Shown: positions 1-11,599, counted from the first letter of the stretch. The stretch: 64,000 nt of DNA from Loxodes magnus (GCA_946699065.1 CAMPDV010000013.1:1-64000), one strand, 5' to 3'. Program-made: numbers and translations. The notes: a model not told the origin generated them from the sequence alone.

Positions 1-2035
1 ACTTATAGTAAAAGATTACATTAAAGAAATATTAAAAAAAAGAAGAAAAGATACATTGAAAGAATTTTATCATATTAAAAAGTAATTGGCAAGGATTTTT
101 TGGGATCTTATGAACATATGTTATTATATAATGAATTAACTAAACAAAAAAAATAGAAACTAAGCAAGGGAGAGCAAGAGGAATTTTAGAGAAAAGTTGA
201 ATTTAATCTAAGATAAGTGTAAAAAAGATTAACGGATAGTGAAATGAATTAAGAACTAAAATTTAGCATAAAAAAATTTCGAATTAGTTAATTATATTAT
301 GCTTAATTAAACGCCAAACATAAGCTAAAATGATTATCTTATTTTAACCACTTATCTTTATTTAAATTGTATTGAATTTTATTATCTCATTTCTACTAAT
401 CAGATACTCACATCAATTATCATTATAAAATCAATCAACTAAAATTAAGTTTCTAATTATTTTAATCAATCTATTTCAAACTAAAATTAAGTCTCTAACA
501 ACTAAAAACGGGCTACCTTATATAATAGTTATGGATTAAACCTTTAAAAATTACTTATCTATACTAAATTTACTATCTCTCTTAATATTAAGCCTTTAGC
601 TTTAACTAATTTACATTTCTTTAACTAAGACTAACAATTTATTCTATTAATAAGCTATTTTACTATATAATTAAGGATCTCATTTTTAATCATTCTAGGT
701 GTTGCTGTTAAACAATAAAATTAAAGCTAGTTAAACATTATTCAAGATAAGGCTAACAAGATTAATATGATTAAAAGCTAATGAAAATCTATAATTTAAT
801 AAAATAAGAACTTCATTAAATCAACCAAAATAAATTACACCTAGAAAATTTATAACTAAGTAAATTATATTTAAGTTAAAGCTGGAATTTTAGATTGCAA
901 TTTTGATGAAAATTACCTTCAAAAGCTGAAAAATTGTATGAAATAGCTATTGGATAAAACAATTTTAGGAAAAATAAATAAAATAAAACAAAAGATAAAA
1001 TGAGAGAAACAACAATAATAAAAAGAAAAGATTAAGAAAAAAACTGAGATGCTATAAAATTAAAAGAAGGCCTAAATCTATTGATAAAGTTATTTTATGT
1101 AATTTTTCTGCTAGATATCAACGCTAAAAGAAAAAGAAATATAATGCATGCTGAATATAAACATAACTATGAAAAGAAAACTAGAAAAATAGTTGAATAA
1201 CCATAAATTCAAGCAATACTTGTTTCTAATGAGTAGAACTTACATTCAATATAACACTGTAGAAATTCGAACAAAACTTAAAAGAACAAGAATTAGATCT
1301 CTAATTGCGATTTATAAAGATGTTATGATAATTTTGAGTGCGTGCTTTGGCTTATTTAAGCCTTTAGAGTTTTTTCAAACCCAAATTTTAATTTATTTTT
1401 TTGCCTTTATTTATTCTAGCAAAATTAATTGCATATTTTTTTATATCTTAAGTGTTTCTCAATTAAATTTGTACATTTTCATAGCTTTCTATTTCTTAAA
1501 TTTATAATTTTTGCATTAAAAAATTCCATCAGCTGAGAAATATAATATCCAAGAATATTTCTTAGGATATTAATATTTATGGATTACTAAAGACTAATTT
1601 ATATAAACAGGCTATTATCTTTTAGTACCTATAGGTATTAGCTTATTTTCTTAAATTTCCTTAATAGTTCAGCTTCCTCTGATTTATTATAAATTTTACT
1701 TTCTTTATTAAAACTTTCTTCAATTGATGAACTAATTAGCTTATTATCTTACCAATTAAGATTCTAATTAACTTTATGCTTCTAATTTTCTAAATTTACA
1801 AATACTTTCTTTTTTATTATTTATGCATCTTGCAATATAGATTGTCTTTCATATTATTACACTTTTTATACAGTTCCGTCTTTTATAAATTTTACTTCTC
1901 ACCTAAGCTCCAATGAGATATTTCTATAGAAATGTTTAGCTGTATAGGTAAATATTCAGGTTAAAATTTTTTATAAATAGAGTTTTCTACTATCTATGTT
2001 CTGTTTACTTAAAAAGTTTAAATTATTTTATTAAT
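1..2035 (+). repeat. Duplicated block, copy 1 (partner 58,786-60,790)
   Basis: This segment is closely similar to 58,786-60,790 in the same orientation and is cut by the left edge of the window. Similarity stops sharply near 2,035, where the partner runs into a different gene. Single-base indels separate the copies: the A-rich run near 40 and the T-run near 105 each differ by one base. The open frame that is continuous in the 58.6-kb copy is therefore broken here. Differences between the copies show no third-codon-position bias in the stretches I compared by eye, which suggests largely neutral drift. Confidence 0.85.
734..1507 (+). CDS. Unrecognised Lys/Gln-rich protein, copy 1
   Basis: I do not recognise the family. 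Reading TAA/TAG as Gln and TGA as Trp gives a frame with protein-like composition: a Lys/Gln-rich helical first half (KAGILDCNFDENYLQ near 880), then MKRKLEKQLNN from the ATG at 1169, a basic stretch (KLKRTRIRSLIAIYKDV), and a hydrophobic tail that could be membrane-spanning (FFAFIYS, IFIAFYF). The frame may begin earlier and could pass the TAA at 1505 for several hundred bases of hydrophobic sequence. The other copy is at 59,474-60,127. Substitutions between the two fall about equally on all codon positions, so this copy is not clearly under selection and may be a pseudogene. Confidence 0.35.
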
Positions 2036-2137
2036 TTTTAATAATTTAAGACTTCACTGTAATGAAGGGTTATTAATGAACTCTGTTCTTGGCTCTATTT
2101 TTAAATAAAATAAAGGATAAAGGATAAAATTAAGTTT

Positions 2138-2662
2138 ATAGTCTTAGAAAAAATCTCCAGGGTTCACTTGTTTTTGTTCCTGCTCTTTCCTGAACTAAAG
2201 GACTGCGTAGGACTACATTAGTCCGCCATCCTTGTCTCTCCCTCATCCACTAATTATCGTTATAGTTTCTTCTTCCATTTTTATAAAACTCGTTGTTTCT
2301 TGAGTTGTAGAATTTCTTTCTGTATACTTATCCTGTTCTTGCTGGTCATATTCTGAAAAGTTAGTCTAATATTTATTACTTGTTAATTTTTTCAATTTCT
2401 TGTTTCTTCCAGCATTTTTTCCAGCAATTATTTTTCTAGCATAAATAGCACCGAATCTTTTTGCGATAATAATTGATCTTATTTATTTCTTATTATTAGA
2501 ATTCCGATTCGATTTCCATTGGGATATTTGATTATTAATCTTATTAATCTTATAATTTTTAAATTATTACTTGTTATTATTCTTGTTTTTCTTAAAGTTG
2601 CTTTATTTGATATTCAATTTAAGAAAAATGAAATTGGAACATTTGAGGGACTTCGTTAAATT
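2138..2662 (-). CDS. Unrecognised basic/Gln-rich coding candidate
   Basis: This is a GC-richer island in AT-rich surroundings. The minus strand, read with TAR as Gln and TGA as Trp, gives about 175 residues of protein-like composition. It has an Asn/Lys-rich N-terminal part, a basic middle (KRFGAIYARKIIAGKNAGRN), an acidic patch (KMEEETITIISG) and then GWGRDKDGG, whose Trp is TGA. The C-terminal part reads QFRKEQEQKQVNPGDF. No family is recognised and neither end is fixed. A short inverted repeat (GGACT...AGTCC) around 2,200 means a structured RNA is also possible. There is no second copy in the window to test the frame. Confidence 0.35.
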
Positions 2663-3569
2663 ATTTATCAATTTATTCCAATTTAATTACTATTTACGAT
2701 TAGATTTTATCTAATGATTCATCTATGGATGGGAATTATAAGTTTAATTATTCCATTAATTTTTCTAGTAAGTTTTCTAAATTTTCTATTTTTTATCTTT
2801 GCTTTTTCAAGTCATATTGGATATTTGATATCCTTTGCTGAACTGATTATGCAAAGGATTTCTTAGATTATTAATCTTTATCTTAATAAGACTATTCTTT
2901 AATTAAATTAGATTATTCTTATTTTTTAAAGTATTCGTTAATAGAGGTCTATTATTTCTTAGGTGCCATTTTTTAATCCTAATAAAATGTATTAAGAGTA
3001 AATAATAATCTGTTAGATTAGTTTTAAATAACTTATACTAGCTAATCTAATACTTATATTATCTCATATTACAAAGAAACATATTATGTTAAGTTTACTC
3101 TTTCTATTAATTCAGAAAATAATAATAGAAGATATTATAAATATGCTTTCTTTCTTAAAAAAACTTATAATTTTCTTAATAGCAAACAAATTATTTTAAT
3201 AAAGATAGTATTAATAGTGATAACTATGTTTTTTAGATTTGTATAGAATAATAGAATTAAGTTTTTATCTTTAAATAATCTAGAATGATTTAGGTATTAT
3301 TAATTTGAAATGATAATTACAAAAATAACAAAATAATAAATATTAGTTAGCTATAAAAAGAGAAAGTAATCTAAATGTATTAATTATAACTAATCTAATA
3401 TCTTTATAAATTAAAGAGAAATTAATTAATAACTAATAAAGCTAAAAGGATAAAAATTTAAGTATTTAAAAGACATAATTAAACATATTAAAGCTTATTT
3501 TAATAATAAAATTAGATATTACTATTTAATAATTGTAAGATGAAATTAGTGATACACCATTTCTAGTTA

Positions 3570-3881
3570 ATTAATTTTTACTTAAAGAGTTTTGGACTGC
3601 AACTTCTTGCAGTTTAACGACCCCAACACTCCCTTCATGGGATAACGGGGATATCCTGTTGCTTTCGAAAAGCAGCTGCCAGGGAGCTCCATCGCTATGG
3701 GCAGCCAGGCTTCAAGCCCAAACAGGAGTGGATAATCAATAGGAAGGCGTTCCCTTGCAAAGGTTGACTTTGACCAGGGACTTTCTCAGCGACAGGAAAG
3801 GAACTTGTTCCTAGCCATACAACCAGAAAGTATGATTCAGAAGGTCAATCTCAGCTCCCATCATCTTTTTAATTATTATCA
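3570..3881 (+). mobile_element. SINE-like structured-RNA element, copy 1 (14-bp TSD)
   Basis: A GC-rich 0.3-kb element inserted in block A and absent from the same place in blocks B and C. It is flanked by an exact 14-base direct repeat, ACCATTTCTAGTTA, at 3,556-3,569 and 3,882-3,895, which is a target-site duplication. It starts with a hairpin (CTGCAA-CTTC-TTGCAG) and ends CCCATCATCTTTTT, a T-run like a Pol III terminator. A second hairpin, AGGAAC-TT-GTTCCT, lies near 3,806. Other copies are at 8,875, 14,021 and 55,450. There is no tRNA-like head that I can recognise; CTTCAAG is only weakly like a box B. Confidence 0.8.
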
Positions 3882-4650
3882 ACCATTTCTAGTTAGTTTA
3901 AATATTTACTTTCTACTACTTCTATTTATTACATTTATATAACCTATTTTGCTTAGAATCAACATTATAAGTAATAAATTATATATTAGTTTATTATTTT
4001 AAGAGAGACCTTATTAATAAAAAGTTTTAATAAAATAGTAGTAAGAAAGTGGATAAATAAAAAGATTTTATCTTATAAATTCTAAAAATGCTTTGTTTTA
4101 AATAATTTGATGTTTTTTAATATTTATTCGAACTAATTAATAAGAAACTTATTTTATTTAATTTTTTTAATTAGTAAAAAGCTTAAAGAGCTCACTCTTT
4201 TGATTAAATTTAAGTGAAAAGCAATAATTAACAGTAAATTAAAAGAATTGTAATATTTTAATTATCATTTAAAAGGGTCTACAACGAAATAAGCTTTTCT
4301 TATTAAAGTCTTTGATTTAAAGCACAAATAAGTAATAATTAATAAATGTATATTAAAGCTATTATAATAAGGATATAATTCTTCATTATAAATTTTTGAT
4401 ATAATAATTTATCCTTTTATTTAAAAGTAAAAGGATATAAAATAATTAAAATTGTAAAAGTTTGTACACTATTAGTTTAATATCTTGTCTTTTTTAAGAC
4501 AAAAATAGAAAAATCAATGATTTAGAAATAAGATATTTATAAGTATGCTTAATAAATATCTTAATTGTTTAATTGTATTGAAATTAAGTCAGTAAAATTT
4601 ATTGAGTTATTTTAATTAAATAGTTATTGAAGTAAGTTATAAAAATTAAA

Positions 4651-5737
4651 ATGGAGAAAAAATAAATGGAGAAAAAAGAAAAGCAATTTACTAAAAGTAT
4701 TTTTTTAAGAAAACTCTTAAGAGCGAGAAGCCACATTTTAGGGAAAGTATCTCTACTTCATTTTAAGTATGAAATTCTGCCTAACTTATGCTACTAAAAG
4801 TTAATAAACAAGATCAGTTATGACCAAAGTAAAGGTATTTCTTTAATATTTTTTAGACTAAGTCCTTACTGGTCACACTTCACCTGTTTGCTCGGTAGCC
4901 ATATCAAGCGACATGAATTGAATTGTATCAGGTTCAGGAACTCCTGAAAATTCGATAAAGATCTGGAATTTCCAGACAGGTACTCTCCAAAGAACTATAA
5001 CAGGACATACTGATTATATTAACTCGGTAGTAATCTCCCCAGACTCTAACTACATTGTATCAGCATTTAATGACAAAACCATAAAAATCTGAAACTTATA
5101 GACTGGTTCTCTCATAAGAACTATAACGGGGCATACTTCCTTCGTTAGATCGGTAGTAATCTCCCCAGACTCTAAATATATTATATCGGGATCTGGAGAT
5201 AAAACTATAAAGATCTGAAATTTCCACAATGGTGCTCTCCAAAGAACTATAACGGGGCATACTTCCTTCGTTAGATCAGTAGTAATCTCCTATGAATCTA
5301 GATATATTATATCGGGATCTTACGATAACACTATAAAGATTTGGGATTTCTATACTGGTCAGCTTGTGCGAACTCTTACTGGGCATTCAGGTTATGTTTC
5401 ATCGGTGATAGTGTCTAAGGATAATAGGTATATAATATCAGGTTCTGGTGACAATACTATTAAGATATGGGATTTCTCTTCTGGTTAGTTTATTCGTACT
5501 CTTTAAGGTCATACAGGTGCTGTACGTAGTATTCAGTTAAGTGTTGATTCAAGTGTTATATTTTCTGGTTCTGATGACCATCTAATTAAAATCTGGAACT
5601 TTGATAAGGGTGAGTGTATATAGACTTTATATGGGCATATAGATTTCATAAATTCTATAGCATTGAGTGTTGATAATAGATGGTTAGTATCGGGAGGATG
5701 GGACAGGACAATTAGAAAGTGGAGAGTTTCGAATTGA
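4651..5737 (+). CDS. Seven-blade WD40 repeat protein, copy A
   Basis: A beta-propeller protein, expected to bind partners through its top face. The start is the ATG at 4651; the same start is usable in all four copies. A basic N-terminal segment of about 60 residues (FTKSIFLRKLLRARSHILGK) precedes seven WD repeats of 42-44 residues. Each follows GHT-xx-V-x-SVVIS...YIISGSxDxTIKIWNFxTG. A short intron interrupts the first blade (4,829-4,856 if 28 bases, or 4,835-4,856 if 22; both keep frame). TGA encodes the conserved Trp in blades 1-3, TAG/TAA encode Gln. The probable stop is TGA at 5,735, right after the last blade (KWRVSN), conserved in all four paralogs. Length is about 352 residues. Residues after GHT and around the SGSxD Asp differ strongly from the paralogs. 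Function is unknown; fungal HET-type WD domains are the closest pattern. Confidence 0.9.
4829..4856 (+). other. Tiny spliceosomal intron in WD40 gene A
   Basis: The N-terminal frame (ending ...NKISYDQ) and the WD40 frame (starting VLTGHT) differ by one base, and a GTAAAG...TTTTTTAG segment sits exactly at the change. Removing 28 bases (or 22 from the inner GTATTT) joins both parts in frame. The same segment occurs at 24,960-24,987, 40,220-40,247 and on the minus strand at 57,153-57,180. Confidence 0.75.
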
Positions 5738-6398
5738 GTAACTTGCTATTTGACTTAATTAAATTTTACGATTAAAGATATAAGATATTGGTAATGCATT
5801 TAAATGAATGTTTAATGGTAATAATGTTTTTTGTTATATGAAGTGTTTGCTTTATATTTATTTAAAATTTGTTATATTCTTAAATATTCTTTGTTTAAAA
5901 AAAGGTTGAGTAATATAGGTTATTGAAATTAGTGAGGTATGTTGATTTAAAGTAGTAATGTTTAAAAATATTAAAAATATAATTTTGTTAAATGAAGACG
6001 TAAAATAAGTTTAAGTTTAATTTTATGCTATAAAATTTTATAGATTTATTTTTAGATTTTGTAAATATTTCAAGTTGAGTATAAATTTTCATTTTTTTTG
6101 TGAAGTAGTTAAAATATTATTTGTACATGCAAAGTTAGTTTATAATTTTGATTATTCATAAAAAATGTAATTAAGAATTTTATTTATTTTATTTTAAATT
6201 AAATTTTGTTTTTATTATTTATTTTTTATGATTGATATTTAATATTAATTATTATTAATTATTATTATTATTAATTTTTAATATTTAAATTTAACATTTT
6301 TTGTTTTTGACTTGGAAAAAATATTCTGATGGTATTTTTTTTATTTATCTTTCAAGTTTAGAGCTTAAATTTCATGAAAATAAAAAATTTGTTTTTTT

Positions 6399-6941
6399 GC
6401 TCAGCGTTTTACACTACCAAAGATTTTCGGCACGGAATAAATTTAATTATTTCGGTATAAAAAATTTTAAATAGGAATAAATTTTCAAGAAAAATTCCAA
6501 ATATAAAAGATTTTTGAGAAAAAATAGGAATAAAAAAAGTTTTATATTCAAAATAGAATTTGGAAATTTTTTTTGTTGAAATGGTATTTTTTAAAAATAA
6601 AAACACATTTATTTAGGAACATTTTTTGATTTGAAAAATTTTTAACAAAATTGTTTTGTTTTTGATTTAAAAATATATTTTTGATAAGGTAAATTATTTT
6701 TGAAATGATAAAAAAAATTATTGTTTATGCTTTGGAAAAAATGCAATTTTTTAATTTTGAACTTCTTTTCGAGTAAATGAAAAAATTCGCTTTAAAAATT
6801 TAAATGTTTTAAGAATTTACTTAAATAAAAAGGATCTCTAGAAGAAAGGAGATATAATTAAATAAACCATGAAATCGTGAAAAAATTATCTTTTTTTCGC
6901 TCTGAGTTATTCACTACAAAAGATTTTCGGGATGGATAAAT
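6399..6941 (+). repeat. Paired 45-bp motif downstream of WD40 gene A
   Basis: Two related motifs about 500 bases apart share the pattern GCTC-GAG/AGC...TTCACTAC-AAAGATTTTCGG-AYGGATAAAT (6,399-6,443 and 6,898-6,941). They stand out from the surrounding A/T runs and recur as a pair at the same distance in blocks B and C, and as three diverged copies in block D. Function is unknown; a 3'-end or chromatin signal is possible. Between 5,740 and 8,870 I see no gene. Confidence 0.6.
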
Positions 6942-8874
6942 CCTTTTCTTAAAGGGATAGAATTTTAAAAGATTTGAAAAGTTTTTTAAATGACTTTTAA
7001 GAAGTAAAGATAAAAAAATAAATGACAATTTTAGGAAGAAACAAAATCAGTAAAAAAATTTTTCTAAAAGAGGGCTTAAAACTAACTTTTTAATAGATAT
7101 TGCGAATTTTTAAAAATAACTAATCTAAAAAGAGCTTAAAAATCTCTTTATAAAAATATGATCAATCAAATAGAAAAAATGAGGTACAATATATCTGTAA
7201 TAATAAATTTTTGGCCAATTTACAAAGAATCTAGAAAAAGTAATTAAGCAAGGATCTAAATAATATATCTAACCTAACTATATAAAATATAGAAACAAAA
7301 ATTTATTAATTAAGTTTAAAAATATTCTGCTTTATTATAATAATTAGAAAAACATTAAAAATCGAAAAGATGAGTAAAAGAGTTTTGAAAAGAGCTTACT
7401 ACGACTAACTATCTGTTTTTAATTTGCGAAAAGATGTTAATTTAGAAGAGAAAAATTAGTTTTTAGGAAAAAATTGATATATTAAGTATTTTTTCTCATT
7501 TCGTAATATTAAAAAGAATAGCTTTAAAGATAAGTTTTCTGATTTAAAGCAACTTGAATATATCTACTATGCATATAGAAAATTGATTTTATTTATTAAT
7601 CTTAAAACTTGAATTTCTAATGAAGCTATTTTATTAAAGTTGAAAGCTTTTTTAAAAAATGATTGATTATTTATCATTAAGAAACATTTGCTAGTAAACT
7701 ATATAAATAATTTAAATATATGCAAAATTATAAAAATCTTAACTTTCTTGTGAATTATCTTATATTTCCATCTAAAATAAGAATAAAATTATATTCTAAT
7801 ATTAAATAATACGAATTACCAAAATGAAATTTAAATAATTAAGAAATCAATATAGTTTTCATTATATCAAAAAAGGTTAAAAGAAAAGCTTTAATAGTTT
7901 GTATTAATTAAAATAATATAAAAAGTTTAATTTAATAACTATTATAATTATATCTATAAAAAATAGCAAATATTTCGTACAATATAAAAAGAAACATATA
8001 TAGCATAATAAAAAGCAAAGTTTCTACTAAGCCAATAATGCTAATAGTACACAATTTCATAAATAACCTTAATATTGAGCTATTTTTGTTTTATTCTAAA
8101 TTATTAGACAACTAAATTATAATTTATAATTTAAGCATTCCTTTAATAAGAGTTTGCTTTAATATATAATTTAGTGTTTTTTATTTAAGATACTAAATAT
8201 TCATAAACATAATAATATTTAAGGTGCTTTAATTAAAATAAATTAAAAAAACTATAAATTTAAATTTAAAATATCTTATCAAGAAAATTAAATTAAAGAA
8301 TTTTAATATTCATTTTCTAATTAAAAATAGTTATTATTTATTGTTCATTAATCTATTTGATTGATGTTTTAAAGATTGTAATTATATTTATTCATAAAGT
8401 ATGATATCAACTGAAAATTGCTAGATTTTTTAAGATAAAAACTTAACTCTTAAAAACAATCCTTTTATAAGATAAACAGAAATAAGAGGAATTATAATTA
8501 AAAAAATTCTAACAAACAAATATATAAGACAAAAAAATAAATTTTATAAGAGATCAATTAAAGTTGTGCAAGAATTTGAGAGCAAAAATATTACAGTTAA
8601 TATCAAAATATTGTAATCCAATAGTCATAGATGCAAAAATTGATGCTCAAATTAAACTAAAAATAGATTTATTATTTGGTAAATTAATCTAGAAATAAGA
8701 AATATGGCATAGCTTTAACAGATTTATTGAGAAATTTAATTTATCTTCAAACTTAATATATTTTTTATTTATTATTAAATAATAGTAAAATTAAAAGTTT
8801 ACTATGTAATTTTAAAACTTTATATTATATGTATCGTTATATTAAAATTATGTACGAATTATTAAAAAATTAGA

Positions 8875-9200
8875 TAATTAAAAAGATGATGGGAGCTGAA
8901 GTTGATTCTCTGATAGAACCTTTTAGTCTTTTGGATAAGGTCAAGTTCCTATCCAATGAAAAGGTCCTTGGCTAGAGTCATTCTCATCAGGAAAACAAAA
9001 TCTTTCCGATTATCCACTCTTGCTAGCAACTTGAAGGCTGTCGGCTCCTAGTTATGGAACCCCTGAATGAAGCTTATTGAATTAAGCAACAGGATATCCT
9101 CTCTATATGCATTGAGAGAGTGTCCTGGGTTGTCTAGCTGGAAAGGAGTTTCCAGTCCCTCGAAGAGAAATTTTAAAGTTCATAATTAATTAATTGTAAA
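8875..9200 (-). mobile_element. SINE-like structured-RNA element, copy 2
   Basis: Reverse-oriented, diverged copy of the element at 3,570. It keeps the T-rich end (AAAAAGATGATGGGAGCTGA on the plus strand), the blocks GATTATCCACTC and CAACAGGATATCC, and the terminal hairpin. Here the hairpin has different bases on both arms (CTGGAAA-GGAG-TTTCCAG), so pairing is kept. The middle hairpin is also changed but still pairs (TTGGATA...TATCCAA). I cannot identify a target duplication. Confidence 0.7.
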
Positions 9201-9304
9201 CTGCTTATTACTCCTAAGGATAATATTTTAAGATTTAAAATACTTAATTGAAAAAATTTGCTTGCTATGTTTGTAGAAATCTTTATAAGTCAGTATTAAT
9301 AAAT

Positions 9305-9470
9305 ATTCGAAAATAGTCCCCATTTCAGTTAAATATCTTAATCAAAATAGGTGAAAAGAAAATAAGTAGAATTGTCATGATATAGTACAAAACTGAGGAA
9401 GACTGCCGAAGTATTTAGTAAAGGAAATGATTTTCAATTACTTTAAGTATTTACCAAGGTGGTATCACTA
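9305..9470 (+). pseudogene. Degraded C-terminal fragment of the 46.5-kb coiled-coil gene family
   Basis: Read with the reassigned code, this stretch gives IKIGEKKISRIVMIQ then YKTEEDC, matching IIKPGEKSNSRYVIM then KTEEDYEEY of the gene at 46,525-47,366. After one frameshift it continues FNYFKYLPRWYH, matching the 46.5-kb C-terminus HLKHYISDDPNKRWYHF. Only about 55 residues remain, so it is a dead fragment. It lies just downstream of SINE-like copy 2. Confidence 0.65.
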
Positions 9471-9805
9471 AATCTCGATATTGCTCTTATTATATAGAAA
9501 TATTACCAAAATATAAGCATTAAAAAATATAAAATTTGAATTAATTTTTAAGATAAGAATAAAATTTAAAATATTTAAATAAAAAACCAAATAAATTAAA
9601 TATAAATAAGAGCTTAATAAACTGCTTAGCTATAAGCATTAAATAATACCTATTTTAACAAATTTATTATTTTATTAATTTCACTTTGTTTTCATTTAAA
9701 CAAATTCTCTTTAATTTTAATTTATAATATAATTAATAAAAATCTATAAGCTTGTTTTAGTTTAATAAATGGATTAGTAAAATTATAAAAGTCGTAAAAA
9801 AATAA

Positions 9806-11560
9806 TTTGGTTCTTAGAAAAGAATTCCTAAGATACTTAATGTAGTTGCTTAATGTGTTCAAAGTGCATTAAAATTGGCCTTATGTCGCTCAATAAATAT
9901 TTTGTAAAACACATTAGTAAATATTTAAAGGCTAAATATCTGAGTTAAAAGACTAGATTTCAACTGAAAATTTGAGAAGAGCATAATGAGCTTCAATAAA
10001 AAGCAAAACTAAATGAAAATTTATAGAATTTTTTCAAATATTTAAATAATAAAAGATATAGTAAATTAACTTCATTAAAGTTTAGTGATGATCTAAAAAC
10101 TCTTTTCTAATATCATTAATTAAGTATGTACTTCAAACCACAAATAATATTAGAGGGCAATTATAAAATAATATAAGAAAAATCGAAGAAATAATTTAAA
10201 ATTTAGAAAAAACATTATATTTACCATCATAAACTAGATAGTAACAAGAAAAAATAGTAGCATTATTAGATATAATTAAATATCAATACGAGCAGATAAA
10301 GTTAATTATTTAGAAATATAACTAAGTTAAAAAGGAAGAAGTAAATGTTAATTAAATTTCAGATCAGTTAATTAAAATTATTTTATCATTATGAATTTTA
10401 TTGAGGAAAAGTGCAGAATTAAAATCCATAACATTATAATATTGCAGATATATTAAATAAATATTTTAAATAACAAATTAAATATGATTTTACACTATTA
10501 ACAGTAGAGAATGTGCTAAATTCTTAGAAAAATTTTAAAATAAAGCTTTAGAAAATACTAATTTGCAAGAAAAACCTTTAAATTTTTCTAACATATGTAA
10601 TAATTAAGATATTTTTATTTAATTCAAACAGTTATCAAGTTAAGGTTTGATAAAAAATTGAATGATATCATAGAATTATCTAAGGCTGATATCAAAGTAG
10701 AATAAGCTTCTGCAAATGCGATAGCAATATTAAAATGCTTGAACTATATCTTTATACAAAAAAATTTAGAGGGAATAAGAATCTAAGGTGCTAATTTGAG
10801 TGAATCAAATTTTCAAGATTGTAATCTGAGAAACTCAAATTTATAAGTGGTCAATCTAAGAAATATAGAAAGAATGCGAAGCTAATCAACTGCAATTTAA
10901 ATGGAGTAAATTAAACTAAGAAGTAATACGAATTGCCCTAATTTCTTGATACTTTGTTGAAACATATGGATTGAATTTATTCGATAGAGGTCACGAGTGA
11001 CTAGAAATAATCATATCAAAACTAAACGATTCGATTATAAAGATTTTGGATTTTCTGAGTGATTTCTATAAGAGTACTTTGACCGAACGAACGAATGAAG
11101 CTGTAAAGAGGGATAGCAAATAAATAGTTTTGGGAAGTTATTCTAGTAAAATATAAATATGAGAATTTTTGAATGTGACCTTAAAAATTACTTTGATGGG
11201 ACACATGAATTATACTAGATCGGTAGTGGTAAAAAATTATCAGAAATGAATCGTCTCGGAAAGTTCTGATTAAACTATAAAAATATTAAAATTTTCAATT
11301 GGTTAATGTATTCGAACTCTCTAAGGATATCAAGATTCGATAAGAGTAATAGAATCAACTCATGAAAAAATTAAAATATCTGGAGGTCATGACAAAGCAA
11401 TAAAAATATGAAACTTTCCAACAAAAAAAAACATACGAACTTTAAGGCCATAAAATTTAGTGATAATGTTAGTAATAACAACTGACAATAAGTTTATAAT
11501 ATCTGGATCATATGACAACACTATAAAATATAGAATTTCTAAACAGATGAGAGGTTAATA
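9806..11560 (+). pseudogene. Broken pentapeptide-repeat / WD40 gene
   Basis: Several frames joined by small frameshifts read as one protein. The N-terminal part (IPKILNVVAQCVQSALKL near 9,820, then Lys/Gln-rich coiled coil) leads to a helical region (LNDIIELSKADIKVEQASAN, near 10,660). Pentapeptide repeats follow at about 10,785-10,905 (GANLS ESNFQ DCNLR NSNLQ; after a frameshift NAKLI NCNLN GVNQT). WD40-like repeats lie at about 10,960-11,545 (HMDWIYSIEVTSD, KIQIWEFL, MGHMNYTRSVVV, QTIKILKF, KAIKIWNF, FIISGSYDNTIK), with TGA as Trp. In other organisms such a pentapeptide-WD40 order often follows a NACHT/STAND NTPase; I see no P-loop here. At least three frameshifts are needed, so it is probably not functional. 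Confidence 0.65.
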
Positions 11561-11599
11561 TTATTACTCTGATATTAGGGAGAAATTTATGAATTAATA

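Larger units (their letters stand above)
2975..8530 (+). repeat. WD40 block A (segmental duplication)
   Basis: This is one of four copies of a roughly 4-5.5 kb unit that carries a WD40 gene and long AT-rich flanks (others: 23,474 onward, 38,625 onward, and inverted 54,420-58,550). Similarity covers coding and non-coding parts alike. It begins near TAATAAAATGTATTAAGAG and ends near 8,500, where blocks B and C continue into a LINE instead. Copy A differs from B and C by a SINE-like insertion at 3,570-3,881. Confidence 0.85.

Noticed and set aside
6409-6606. Minus-strand Phe/Lys-rich ORF, and similar ORFs at 35,487 and 29,444
   Set aside because: Low-complexity chance ORFs; the first overlaps the 45-bp motif region and the last is antisense to the LINE.
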